Part shown: in pieces, positions 34,395 to 43,513 of the stretch | Numbering within the stretch: the first letter of the stretch is position 1 | How the letters are laid out: each line of letters opens with the position of its first letter | Source: an uncultured Vicinamibacterales bacterium | Lineage (GTDB): Bacteria > Acidobacteriota > Vicinamibacteria > Vicinamibacterales > UBA8438 | Reading direction: 5' to 3' | NCBI GenBank assembly: GCA_958295905.1 | Contig: OY282382.1 | Span: forward strand, 5,390,910-5,454,909 | DNA: 64,000 nt | Made by a program: the position numbers and the translations under genes | Notes under the pieces: model-generated | Seen by the model: only the letters and a program-made list of their open reading frames with translations | Database searches by the model: none | Told to the model about the DNA's origin: nothing

Positions 34395-35912
34395 TTACCG
34401 GTCCTTCCTCACCTGCAGGAAGACGCGTGTATCGCGGCGCTGCACGAGGAGGAACGCCGTCCGCCCCGCCTCAATCCCGTCGAGCGCCGCGGCCGCCTCC
34501 CGGGCCGAGGCGACCTCGACCCGGTTCACGCCGAGAATGACGTCTCCCGACCGCAGGCCGCCCGCCGCGGCGGTGCTCCCGGGCTCGACGTCCGCCACCA
34601 CCGCGCCGACCGTGTCCGCCGGCACCCGCAGGCGCCGCATCATCTGCGGCGTCAGGTCCCGCAGGTTGATGCCGAAGCCCACGCCGGGTGCCGCCGCCGC
34701 GGCCGGCGCCCTGCGGCCCTCGGCCTCGAGGTCGAGCCGGCCGATAGTGACGTCGAGGGCCGACCGCCGCCCGTCGCGGATGACGTCGACGTCCACCCGC
34801 GTCCCGGGCCTGGTGGCGCTCACCCGGCCCTGCAGATCGAGCGGGCTCTCCACCGGCTCGCCCGCATAGGCCACGATGACGTCGCGGGGCTCCAGGCCCG
34901 CTTCCTCGGCGGGACCGTCCGGAGCGACGGTCGCGACGATGGCTCCGCGGGGCGCGTCCAGCCCCAGCACCTCGTAGCCGTCGGCCGGTACGTCGCTGAT
35001 CTGCACGCCCATGACGCCGCGCGTCACCTCCCCGCCGCGCAGCTCGTCGAGCAGGTCCAGCACCGTGTTGCCCGGCACCGCGAAGCCGACCCCCGCGTTC
35101 GAGGCGCGGCTGCTCATGATGGCCGTGTTCATGCCGATGACCTCGCCGCGGATGTTCAGCAGCGGCCCGCCGGAGTTGCCCGGATTGATCGCCGCGTCGG
35201 TCTGCAGCATCTCGTTGGTGCGGCCTGGGGCCAACCACATCGGTCGGCTGAGGGCGGAGACGACGCCGACGGTGACCGTGTGATGGAGACCGAACGGCGC
35301 GCCGATGGCCACCACCCAGTCGCCCGGCGCCATCCGGCTGGAGTCGCCGAACCTGACCGCGGGCAGCTCCCGACCGGGCCGCTCGACGAGCTCGAGCAGC
35401 GCGCTGTCGGTCAGGGGGTCGCGGCCGAGCACCCGCGCCTCGTAGCGTTCATCGTCGCCGAAGAGCTGGATCTCGATGGCCGTCGCGTCCTCCACGACGT
35501 GGTTGTTGGTCAGGATCAGGCCGTCGCCGTCAACGACGAAGCCGGTGCCGGTGGCGGCCAGCGGCGCAGTCTCCCGCCCGCCCCGGTCGCCGTTCTCCCC
35601 GCCCGGCCGATCACGGTCGAACGCCGGCGGCCTTCCGAAGAAGCGGCGGAAGAACTCCTCACCGCCAAAGTAATCGTTCAAGTTGACCTGCCGCCGCGGC
35701 TGCTCGGTCCAGACGGTGACGACCGTCGCGGTCTGCGCTTCGGCGATGTCGCGGAACGTGGTCGCGGTCAGGGGCGCGCCGATCGACGCCGGCCCCTCGA
35801 TGCCCTTCGCGGTCACCGTGGAAGCCAGGTCGAAGTGCGACCCGATCGCCATGCCGGCAACGACGGCCGCCACCGCGACCGCCGCGACGAACGCGGTTCT
35901 CGATTTCGACAT
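34395..35912 (-). CDS. DegP/HtrA-like serine protease with two PDZ domains
   Basis: 505 residues behind GGAGGAGG. An N-terminal anchor or signal (AFVAAVAVAAVVAGMAIG). Trypsin-like domain: LTNNHVV (His), GRDPLTDSALLEL (Asp) and NPGNSGGPLLN (Ser), a complete triad. PDZ1 follows (GVMGVQISDVPADGYEVLGLDAPRGAIVATVAPDGPAEEAGLEPRD), then PDZ2 near the end (VGAVVADVEPGSTAAAGGLRSGDVILGVNRVEV). It degrades or refolds damaged envelope proteins. It is read in the same direction as the Hsp20 gene 160 bases upstream, forming a small protein-quality group. Confidence 0.9.
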   Translation of the reverse strand: MSKSRTAFVAAVAVAAVVAGMAIGSHFDLASTVTAKGIEGPASIGAPLTATTFRDIAEAQTATVVTVWTEQPRRQVNLNDYFGGEEFFRRFFGRPPAFDRDRPGGENGDRGGRETAPLAATGTGFVVDGDGLILTNNHVVEDATAIEIQLFGDDERYEARVLGRDPLTDSALLELVERPGRELPAVRFGDSSRMAPGDWVVAIGAPFGLHHTVTVGVVSALSRPMWLAPGRTNEMLQTDAAINPGNSGGPLLNIRGEVIGMNTAIMSSRASNAGVGFAVPGNTVLDLLDELRGGEVTRGVMGVQISDVPADGYEVLGLDAPRGAIVATVAPDGPAEEAGLEPRDVIVAYAGEPVESPLDLQGRVSATRPGTRVDVDVIRDGRRSALDVTIGRLDLEAEGRRAPAAAAAPGVGFGINLRDLTPQMMRRLRVPADTVGAVVADVEPGSTAAAGGLRSGDVILGVNRVEVASAREAAAALDGIEAGRTAFLLVQRRDTRVFLQVRKDR

Positions 35913-36075
35913 GTGTCCTCCTCCTGCCGGATGCAGCGCAGAAACGGCCACCCCGCGCTGTCCAGTAAAGATGCTCTGCCGGCGCAACTCCAACCAGGAG
36001 ACGCCCGCGCTTCCGAAGACGCCGCCCCGGACGGCCCGGCAAGGGCCGCGCCGGGGCGGAGCTTGGCCGAGTTGC

Positions 36076-36540
36076 CTACGCAGCCTGCTCGACCTCGTGG
36101 TTGTTCCCCGCGCCGATGGCGATCCGCCGCGGCTTGGCGGTCTCGGCCAGCGGCAGGACCAGCTCCAGCATGCCTTGGTGGTGGTTGGCGGCGACCTGGT
36201 CCGCGTCGACCTTGGCCGGCAGGGTGAACGTCCGCTCGAAGCGGCCGTAGTGGAACTCCGAGACGCGCCCCGGGTCGTTCTGCTCGGTGCGCGTGCGCTC
36301 ACCGGCGATGGTCAGGCTGTTGCCTTGCAGGTCGATGCGCACGTCTTTGGGGTCGATGCCCGGCAGCGCCACCCGGAGCTTCCAACCGTCGTCGCGCGAT
36401 TCGATCTCGGCGGCCGGGGTCCAGGCCGTGGCCGGGGCACCTGCCCGCTCGTCGCCCAGGTAGCCACCGAATACGCGGTCCATCCGCCGGTGCAGGCTGG
36501 TCAGCTCCTCGAACGGGTTCCAACGGGTCATGCTCAACAT
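36076..36540 (-). CDS. Hsp20/alpha-crystallin small heat-shock protein
   Basis: 154 residues from MLSMTRWNPFEELTSLHRRMDRVFGG, with AGGGAGG 6 bases before the ATG. The alpha-crystallin domain spans about 40-140: PAAEIESRDDGWKLRVALPGIDPKDVRIDLQGNSLTIAGERT, then FHYGRFERTFTLPAKVDADQVAANHHQGMLELVLPLAE. It ends with PRRIAIG instead of a strict IxI tail. It holds unfolding proteins for refolding by other chaperones. The 60 bases upstream are AT-rich compared with the surroundings and probably hold the promoter; no CIRCE element was found. Confidence 0.9.
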   Translation of the reverse strand: MLSMTRWNPFEELTSLHRRMDRVFGGYLGDERAGAPATAWTPAAEIESRDDGWKLRVALPGIDPKDVRIDLQGNSLTIAGERTRTEQNDPGRVSEFHYGRFERTFTLPAKVDADQVAANHHQGMLELVLPLAETAKPRRIAIGAGNNHEVEQAA

Positions 36541-37296
36541 TTCGGTCCTCCCTGACGCGCTTGCTCGGCACCCCTTAAAGTGCGCCAGCTTCCCATGCTG
36601 ACACAAAATTAGTTGAATAGAATAAGGATACCTAAGCTATCCTCACTCACCATCTATCAATAAGACGCGGGGCGGTCCGAAAAAGTTCTCCTTCTTCGGG
36701 GCCTCCGGTACAGACCCAAGGCCTTGCATCGGGATTTCTTCGCGGCGCGTGCGGGGCCGGCTGGTTGCGCCGCCGGAGCCGTGCCCCGACTGCCGAAATT
36801 TTCGACAAGACCCCGGCGCGGGTACCCGCGGGCGGATTGCGCCCGCCCCGGAGCCGTCCCCCGACTGGGCGCGTGCGGGGTCGGCTGGTTGTCGAGACCC
36901 GTTGACGTTACGACGCGCGATGGGCTGCGGCGGCCTGCTCGGGACTCCCGGGGCCCGCGCCGGCGGGCGTCGCGGCACCGACGACGTCATGCCACCGGCC
37001 GGCGGAAGCTGGCGGGTCACGACCGTCGAAAGGCGCGCCCCGGGCGGCGATCCTTGATTGAGATGTGTTCACGTACAATCGTCACGACGGGGACGCGAAA
37101 GCGGCTCCCGTCAGCGAGATCGGGGGAATGTGCCGTCGGCGCGGCCGGCCAGAACGCCGACAGCACCGCGGTGGGCTGGAGTCCTTCGCCTCAACGGAGA
37201 CCGCCCGATTGGAGCGGCGCCGGCCGGGCTCCACCGGAGTCCGGGGAGGACGAGCCCCGGGCGATCGCCGTGCGGCGCCCCCGCGACCGGGCCACC
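36541..37296. other. Long non-coding stretch with an internal duplication
   Basis: An AT-rich segment (36600-36670) is followed by two partial copies of GCGCGTGCGGGGYCGGCTGG (near 36748 and 36880) and of CCGGAGCCGTSCCCCGACTG (near 36774 and 36854). No gene, RNA or hairpin of note could be supported here. Confidence 0.5.
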
Positions 37297-37760
37297 ATGA
37301 AACGATCAGTCCGTCTTTTCCTGCTCGTGCAGTGCCTCGGGGGCAGGCGCGCCTGGCGGCCCGAGGAGATCGCCGAGCACTTCCAGATCTCCGTACGCAC
37401 TGCCTACCGCGACCTCGCGGATCTGTCCAGCGAGTACAGCATCCCGGTCACCAGCGACGACGAAGGCCGCTACCGGCTCGTCGAGGGCGCAACGATGCGC
37501 CTGCTGCCCCTGAGGCGATCTTGCGGCACTCGACGAGCCTCTCCGCCTGGTAGGCGGGCTGGCCCGCGCGTGTCGCGACATCCGCAATGACCGAATCGAA
37601 GCTCTCCTCGCACGCGTCGAGCACGTTCTCGCCGAGCGGGCACGGCGGTCGGACCGCGCGCTCCCGCGCCCTGCGAATGACCCAGCTCCGCGGGAGCAGC
37701 TTGTGCCCCTCGGCCGGGCCTCCTCGAGTTGTCTAGCGGTCGGGCACACACCGTCCCGGT
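37297..37760 (+). pseudogene. YafY/WYL-type transcriptional regulator, frameshifted
   Basis: Residues 1-66 are a clear HTH_11/DeoR-type DNA-binding domain: SVRLFLLVQCLGGRRAWRPEEIAEHFQISVRTAYRDLADLSSEYSIPVTSDDEGRYRLVEG, as in WYL regulators. After MRLLPL (about 37507) the frame turns into Arg/Pro-rich sequence and stops at 37590. A neighbouring frame continues LAALDEPLRLVGGLARACRDIRNDRIEALLARVEHVLAERARR, a plausible helical continuation, but no WYL domain follows. WYL regulators often control phage-defence islands; here the defence gene lies 240 bases beyond on the other strand. Confidence 0.55.
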
Positions 37761-37837
37761 CCAGCCCCCGTCGTGCCACGGGACGCGGATGGTGACGTGA
37801 TGGAGCGGCAAGCGGCGAGCACCAGCGACGAAGCTTG

Positions 37838-40800
37838 TCACGACGAATCTCTCTGCGCTGCCGTTTTCAGACCTGCGGGGGGATACTTCCACTCGTCGGC
37901 GTTGGCTCCCGACACGTCGCGGCGCTCCAGAAACACGCCGATGTCATCGATTTCGAGGAACGCGATCGAGGCCTGCGGCTGCCCGTGGGTGTGGAAGACC
38001 TGCCTGACGTGAACTTCACGCCGGGGCCAATAGGCGTTGCTGCCGCCATACTCTCCGTTGTTGGCGACGACAACGAGCTGGAACATGTGATAGTGCAGCG
38101 CAAGTGCCATCTGATCGAACGTCTTGACGTCCTTGTTGAACGCCGGGATCGCCAGGATGTCTGACTCATCCCTGAGATCCGCAGCAAGACCGAGGTCCGT
38201 CGCATCATAGCAGATGGCCGCCGACAGCCAGACGGGCCGGCCACCGTCACTGCTCGACCACGGATAGCCGACCAACCACTGGCAGGGCCGGAATCCCTGA
38301 AGAACGTGCGCACCACCACCGTTGAACGCCTGCTCATTCGGGGCGAGATGCGCCTTCCCCTGACGACGAGTTTTGATCTGCAGCCCGTAGGCGTCCGACC
38401 ACTCCGGAATGACCCACAGGGCTGAGTTGACAAGCGGTTGCCCCGCTAGAATCTTTTCGTAGGTCAGCCCGCTAAGGATCATTGCCCTGTGAGCTCGTGC
38501 AAACGGGACCAGATGAGTACGAACATCATTCGGATGGACTGCAAGCTCGGGCAGAATCAGCCAATCGAGCCGCCCCACGCTCCCCTTATGCGTCTCCCGC
38601 AGCGCCAACATGCGTTCCACGGCCGCAAGCGCTGCCGATAGGTGATTGCGATGCTTCCGCCGAATTGCGGACTCGTTAAGCGCCAAGTCTTCTGTGTGCT
38701 GGAAGTCGTCGACCGCCGGGATCGCCGTCTGGATCACGCAGGCTCGCAACGGCCTCGTCGTGTTCGTCGCAGTCGGTCGCTTGGCCGGCAGCGGCAGGAT
38801 CAGTGCGCGGGTAGCGCTACCGCGGTGCCGCTCGAGATCGGCGATCCTCTGGTCAATCTGCGTCATCGCCTTTTGGATGTCCTGCTCGACCCAATCGAAC
38901 CCGTCCGGAGCACGGCACCCTGGCCAGCGCAGGAGGGCCAGGAGGAATTGTTCTACCCAGTCCGTGATCGGAAGCCAATCGTCTCCGAAGGCCGGTTGCG
39001 CGCTGTAAAGGCCGTACAGCCGCTGGTACCAGTGGCTCTCGGCAGGGCGATAGCAAGATTCAGTCTCTTTCCAATGTATCCTGCGGACGGGACGCGTGAA
39101 ATCCGGCTGCCCCGACAGGATGAACCGCAGCAGAAAACCGAGTTGGAAGCGCCATCGCTCGCTGTCTTCACACCATACGGGCACTTCGTACAAGGAGCCC
39201 GATGCGTCGACCCGACTCCCCAGGATCTGTAGCTTTTTTACGTCCGCGACCTTGTGATCCTCAGGGAGTTTCAGCTTGACCTGCCCTGGCGTGATCACCT
39301 CGGGCAGACGGTTCTGCTGCTGCCACTGTTCGAGGAAAGCCTTCGCGAAGCGCAAAAGGGAGAGCTCGTTGCGAAGAGAACCGCTCGGGTGTGTGTTCAG
39401 GACCGCCTTGGCCAGCGTGTCGTGGTCACCGTCAGAACTCTGCGAAGCCCGGCAGAGATCCTCGCGGATGCGCGCCGGAAGGTCGTCGAAGAGGAGAGCA
39501 TCCGTCTCGGTGTCGATGAGATCGAGAAGAAACGACGGGTCCCTCTGAGCGAGCTGCCGCTTCCGCGACGGATCAAGGCCGGGCCGTGTTAACTCAATTG
39601 CCCGCATTCGATCCACGAACGCACGTCTGGAGAGGACCGCGAGCGTCGCGAAATCCGAACTCCGGAGGTGGTTTCCTTCACCGCGCAGAAATCGGATCAG
39701 CTCCCGGTAATGCCGAGTTTCCGGTCCCCTTCCCCTGCGCACGACGGGCGCCTTGGCGGGATCAAAGGCGGCAAGAAATAGCAGTGCCTGCTGGCGGAGG
39801 TACCAAGGAATCGTCCGCCAGGGCAATGTCACCAAGCGACTGGCCTCCTCACTGAGCTCTTTGCGGTAGGACTTGAGGTCGATCCCTGATGGGAGCGATT
39901 CGGTGTCCGCCACGAGCCCCGTCTCCGTGGCTCCAGCGCGGAAAACCTCAGCGAGGCAGTACCAAGCGACTCGCCTCGGCGACTTTCGACGACCCCTTTT
40001 TTCCGTGAAGGGGCGGAGCAGTGAGAGAACTTCCCGCAACAGCTTCACATCCGGCCAGAGATCGAGGCCGATCCGAAGCAGGCGGACGTTCGACGGGTCG
40101 TCGATCCAGCGTCGGATCAGACCCAGCGCAAACGCCCTCGCATCCTCGTCCAGCTCGCCCCGCGTACGCGCCACGCGCAGTCGCGCGCCGGCCGGGGTAC
40201 CGCCTCTTCCAACATCAGACTCGTCCGGGGTGTCGTCGTCTTCGTCGTTTTGGAGCAGCGGCCTGATGGAACGGAACGTGGTTCGATATCGGGCAGCGCC
40301 GAATCTGGCAACCGTTTCTTCGCGTACGTCCGGGACCGGGGAAAACCGCCAACCGCTGTCGTCGCCGACGCTGAGTGCCTCCTGCACACGCGTCAGGCCC
40401 TGGATGGCATCGAGGATCTCCTCGCCCCCGAGTGCGTCGAATCCCCCCGACACCGCCGACTGGATGCGGTTCATCTTCGCGCTCTGCCGCACCAGCGGCC
40501 GTTCGTCGCCTCCGAGCGCTGCAGCCTGGGTCTTCTTGGGGGACAGTGCGAGACTGGGCGCCTTCTGTTCCAGTACTTGACTTAGCCATCCGGAGACGGG
40601 GTCCTCGATGGTCCTGAGGTCGTCCGACGAAACAGTCGAACTCGGGTCAACCGCAACAAGGATCCGCAAATCGTCGACGTACCGGCACGCATCCACCAGC
40701 AGGATCCCGGGAGCGATCTCGGTCGCGATCGCCGCGCGCAGCGCCTCGTCGAACGAAAGGAGCACGAGGTTCGCGAAAAAGCCGGCGGCGACAAGTCCCT

Positions 40801-41617
40801 GCGGTAGTACCACCCGCGTGAAGTCTTCCAACTCCGCCTGCTCTGCGTAGATCTTGACATCTCTTTCGTCACGCGGATGCCAGCCCCAATTGAGCACCGA
40901 CGCCACTAGAGAGAAGAACCCCGGATCATCGCCGTCGCGGCGGATCCGGTCGATGGCTGCGGAAAGCAGATCCGGGCGTACGCGGTCGTAGAACTGCTTA
41001 AGATCTGCGTGGACGACATACTTCCCCTCCGCGTCTGAAATCGACTCGGCCGCGACTTCCGGACGGGACAGGAACGTTCGGTAGTCCTGATAGTACGCGC
41101 GGTAGAGCTTGGCGGATCCCCACCGATGGCGCAGTTCCCCACAGATGGCGTCGCAGAACAGGCGGTTGCCGTAGGAAACCACCTCCCTTCGCGCCTCCCG
41201 ATCACGTACCGGCCGCCGCGGATCCCCCTGTAGCGTCTCGACCCGGTCGGCGAGACAGAGCATCAGCGCCGTCGCAACCACTTGGTCGGCTAGGTTGACG
41301 TGGGCGAGCGGTCGAAGCAGTGCCAAAGTCGCCTTCTTCTCGACGGGCTCCCACACGCCTTCCTGCACTCTCCAGCGCTGGCTCTTGGGTGCCGGAACGA
41401 TGCGCAGCGGATCGTTCTGCCAACTCTCCGAGGACCGCAAACGTTCGCCGAGTTCGCCGAGAAACGCCCGCAGGTTCACGGCCGCTCGGTCGAGCGCCAG
41501 CGTGTCGGAGAACCAGTTGTGGTAGCGGATGTAGGATGCGGTTTTCTTCCAGGCTTGAACGAGGACATACTCCTCTCGGAGCAGATCCAGCCGCGGTTCG
41601 AGCTGCTCCTGAATCAT
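37838..41617 (-). CDS. Defence-associated reverse transcriptase-nitrilase fusion (DRT type 1, UG1 class)
   Basis: 1259 residues. The N-terminal third is a reverse transcriptase: motif A VVHADLKQFYDRV (Asp205), LPQGLVAAGFFANLVL (about 271-286), the catalytic YVDD at 313-316 (CRYVDDLRIL) and LSPKKTQ (about 358). A long, mostly helical middle follows. From about residue 955 there is a nitrilase/carbon-nitrogen hydrolase domain with a complete triad: Glu1024 (LILPELAVH), Lys1088 (RQGKAHLAPNE) and Cys1136 (SAAICYDATD). This architecture is the UG1 clade of 'unknown group' RTs, known as DRT type 1, which protects against phage. GC is clearly lower than the surroundings, and a broken regulator and a recombinase relic flank it. 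The frame is intact. Confidence 0.88.
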   Translation of the reverse strand: MIQEQLEPRLDLLREEYVLVQAWKKTASYIRYHNWFSDTLALDRAAVNLRAFLGELGERLRSSESWQNDPLRIVPAPKSQRWRVQEGVWEPVEKKATLALLRPLAHVNLADQVVATALMLCLADRVETLQGDPRRPVRDREARREVVSYGNRLFCDAICGELRHRWGSAKLYRAYYQDYRTFLSRPEVAAESISDAEGKYVVHADLKQFYDRVRPDLLSAAIDRIRRDGDDPGFFSLVASVLNWGWHPRDERDVKIYAEQAELEDFTRVVLPQGLVAAGFFANLVLLSFDEALRAAIATEIAPGILLVDACRYVDDLRILVAVDPSSTVSSDDLRTIEDPVSGWLSQVLEQKAPSLALSPKKTQAAALGGDERPLVRQSAKMNRIQSAVSGGFDALGGEEILDAIQGLTRVQEALSVGDDSGWRFSPVPDVREETVARFGAARYRTTFRSIRPLLQNDEDDDTPDESDVGRGGTPAGARLRVARTRGELDEDARAFALGLIRRWIDDPSNVRLLRIGLDLWPDVKLLREVLSLLRPFTEKRGRRKSPRRVAWYCLAEVFRAGATETGLVADTESLPSGIDLKSYRKELSEEASRLVTLPWRTIPWYLRQQALLFLAAFDPAKAPVVRRGRGPETRHYRELIRFLRGEGNHLRSSDFATLAVLSRRAFVDRMRAIELTRPGLDPSRKRQLAQRDPSFLLDLIDTETDALLFDDLPARIREDLCRASQSSDGDHDTLAKAVLNTHPSGSLRNELSLLRFAKAFLEQWQQQNRLPEVITPGQVKLKLPEDHKVADVKKLQILGSRVDASGSLYEVPVWCEDSERWRFQLGFLLRFILSGQPDFTRPVRRIHWKETESCYRPAESHWYQRLYGLYSAQPAFGDDWLPITDWVEQFLLALLRWPGCRAPDGFDWVEQDIQKAMTQIDQRIADLERHRGSATRALILPLPAKRPTATNTTRPLRACVIQTAIPAVDDFQHTEDLALNESAIRRKHRNHLSAALAAVERMLALRETHKGSVGRLDWLILPELAVHPNDVRTHLVPFARAHRAMILSGLTYEKILAGQPLVNSALWVIPEWSDAYGLQIKTRRQGKAHLAPNEQAFNGGGAHVLQGFRPCQWLVGYPWSSSDGGRPVWLSAAICYDATDLGLAADLRDESDILAIPAFNKDVKTFDQMALALHYHMFQLVVVANNGEYGGSNAYWPRREVHVRQVFHTHGQPQASIAFLEIDDIGVFLERRDVSGANADEWKYPPAGLKTAAQRDSS

Positions 41618-41883
41618 GTCTCAGCCCCAGCACCTCGACCAACAGGTGGGAGTCCTTGCAGCCCGTGGCAAAACTCCGCGGCGCGCCGGAACTGGCCGGC
41701 AATGGCGCGGAAACGGCTCGGCTCGGCCAGATTTCGGCGATTTCGACCGCTGTACGACACGTTCTTGGGCCGAGTACGGTCCCGGCCGGATGCAGCGCAA
41801 CTTCTGCCACGGACTGCTTGCCGACACCGATATGCGCGGCTCTCTATATCGTCGATCCCTACCCAGCGCTGGTCGGGGCCCAC
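41614..41883 (-). CDS. Small open frame coupled to the DRT1 gene (doubtful)
   Basis: 89 residues whose TGA overlaps the RT start as ATGA, the arrangement of a coupled upstream gene. The C-terminal half (RFRAIAGQFRRAAEFCHGLQ) looks helical, but no family is recognised and the N-terminus is Arg-rich. DRT1 loci can include a second small gene; whether this is one is not decidable from the sequence. Confidence 0.25.
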   Translation of the reverse strand: MGPDQRWVGIDDIESRAYRCRQAVRGRSCAASGRDRTRPKNVSYSGRNRRNLAEPSRFRAIAGQFRRAAEFCHGLQGLPPVGRGAGAET

Positions 41884-42085
41884 TCAGTCGCTCCTCCGAC
41901 AGCTCTGCGCACGACAGTAGATTGTTGCAGACGAGAGTAAACACCCACACCCTCGCAGTCAAGGGCCTCCCGGCAACGACCGGCCTGTCCGGGTTCAGCA
42001 TGCTCAACGACGAGCAGGGGCAGAAGCTGATGCGCCCGGCCAAGGGCTGATCGCCCGGCCACGGTGAGCCGCCTGCCGGACAACG

Positions 42086-42196
42086 AAGAAGTACGTCGGC
42101 CGCTGGGTCTGGAACGAGGCGGAAAGTCGCCGCGACCCGCGGACGGCGCGCAGGCGGCGGTTCACGAGGCCGGAGTTCAACTGGATCGCAGAGTGA
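42086..42196 (+). pseudogene. Serine-recombinase fragment
   Basis: An uninterrupted stretch reads KKYVGRWVWNEAESRRDPR, TARRRRFTRPEFNWIAE, stop. This corresponds to the 'recombinase' domain segment KYxGxWxWNxxxxRRDPxTxxRRxR of large serine recombinases. No catalytic domain is left upstream, and the frame stops early. It marks the former end of a mobile element next to the DRT1 gene. Confidence 0.6.
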
Positions 42197-42403
42197 GACG
42201 AACCCTGCGTAGCGTGCCCAAGCGTTCGGGCAGCGGGTTCGGGCGGCACCAGAAGGTGCGGCGAAGCCAGCGGGAAGGGCGGCGCAGCTTCTCTCGCGAC
42301 CAGGGCGGACGATAGCGGCACTTTGCCCAAGCGCCTGCTCTCGAAACGATGGCGCTGGCGCTGCGGGCGACCATCGCCCCGATGAGCGGGAAGGCGGGCG
42401 GCT

Positions 42404-42515
42404 ACCACGGCTGCCTCGGCGCCGCGGAGGGTGCCTGCGACCCTTCATGCTCAGGGCGATGGCGTACGGCGTTAGCTCCCACGGCTGCCTCGGCGCCGCG
42501 GAGGGTGCCTGCGAC
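42404..42515. repeat. 36-base direct repeat
   Basis: ACGGCTGCCTCGGCGCCGCG continuing GAGGGTGCCTGCGAC occurs at about 42406-42440 and again at 42480-42514, 74 bases apart. It lies in the gene-free stretch 41884-42923, which otherwise holds the recombinase relic and family B units. Confidence 0.8.
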
Positions 42516-42612
42516 AGCAAGAGTTCCCGGCGGGACTGGTCGGGTGGCAATTCGGAGTCGTCAGGACCATTTGCGGGGTGGGTGTCTCCAACGCGGACGG
42601 CACCGACGCCTT

Positions 42613-42827
42613 GGCGGGTCGATTGGGCCGAAAGCGGAACCGCGCGGCGGCGGTTTCCGGGGCAGGAGGCCGCGCCGTGGAACGGCGCGGGTGCCTGGAG
42701 GGTTGGTTGGGCGGCAATCGGAGCCGTAGGCGACGATTTCCGGGGCAGGAGGCCGCGCCGTGGAACGGCGCGGGTGCCTGGAGGGTTGGTTGGGCGACAA
42801 TCGGAGCCGTAGGCGACGATTTCCGGG
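42613..42827 (+). repeat. Dispersed repeat family B, tandem array (period 83)
   Basis: Two nearly identical 83-base units (42654-42736, 42737-42819), each with CGCCGTGGAACGGCGCGGG, TGCCTGGAGGGTTGGTTGGG and CGTAGGCGACGATTTCCGGG, preceded by a degenerate unit from 42613. These are the best-preserved copies of family B in the window. Confidence 0.85.
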
Positions 42828-42923
42828 CTAAAATGAAGCCGTCGGGCTGAACGGCAGGAAGCCCGGGCTCGTGCGCGGCGCCGAGCCCACTGCACTCGAC
42901 ACTCAATCAGGGAGCGACAAGTC

Positions 42924-43490
42924 ATGCGCAAGACTCACCTCACCGCAATCGTCCTGGCCGGAGCAGCCTTGTTGGCGGCCCCGGCGGCGCCGGGCCAGAC
43001 CGTCGAAGAGGAGATCGCCAAGGCGACGATGGCCGCGCCGGCGGCCCTGCGGGCCAACGCCGCGGTGATCCGGCTGGCCGCCGACGGCGCCGAGACGGTG
43101 CTGCGCGAAGGCTCGAACGGGCTGATGTGCTGGGACCGCTCGGACGAGCCGAGCCGCGAGTTCGCGGTGCAGTGCACGAGCGAGGAGAACTTGGCCCGCG
43201 TCAAGCAGAACCGGGCTTGGAACATGTCGGGCATGAGCGCCGACGAGCTGCGGGCGACGCGCGAGGCGGCCGAGGCGGACGGCACGCGGGAGGTTTCGAA
43301 GTTCGGCTCGGCGTACTACTCGCTGAGCGGCGCCGACGCCGAGTCGGCCAACCTGCACACGACGATCGCGGTGCCGTTCGCGACGGCTGAGACGCTGGGC
43401 CTGCCCGATGCGGGCAGCTATACGCAGGCCGGCGCCTGGATCATGGAGGCGGGCCTGTCGGCCGCCCACATCATGCTGCCCGGCCAGTGA
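42924..43490 (+). CDS. Secreted protein of unknown function
   Basis: 188 residues. Signal peptide LTAIVLAGAALLAAPAAPGQ. The mature part begins VEEEIAKATMAAPAALRANAAVIRLAADGAETVLREGSNGLMCWDRSDEP with two Cys (LMCWD, AVQCTS) that could form a disulfide. MSGMSADELRATREAAEADG and ANLHTTIAVPFATAETLGLPD follow. The family was not recognised. It ends just before the PQQ-like gene and is probably co-transcribed with it. Confidence 0.75.
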   Translation: MRKTHLTAIVLAGAALLAAPAAPGQTVEEEIAKATMAAPAALRANAAVIRLAADGAETVLREGSNGLMCWDRSDEPSREFAVQCTSEENLARVKQNRAWNMSGMSADELRATREAAEADGTREVSKFGSAYYSLSGADAESANLHTTIAVPFATAETLGLPDAGSYTQAGAWIMEAGLSAAHIMLPGQ

Positions 43491-43513
43491 TGCCGCGCGC
43501 ACCGGAGCCTGTC

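Noticed and set aside
34395..36302. Single frame joining the DegP-like protease to upstream sequence through the Hsp20 gene
   Set aside because: The protease has its own ribosome-binding site and signal at 35912, and the upstream part overlaps the Hsp20 frame.
36541..36660. CIRCE or sigma32 promoter for the Hsp20 gene
   Set aside because: No TTAGCACTC-N9-GAGTGCTAA palindrome and no convincing heat-shock -35/-10 pair.
42613..42827. CRISPR-like array
   Set aside because: Adjacent 83-base units without unique spacers. The same sequence is dispersed elsewhere as family B.
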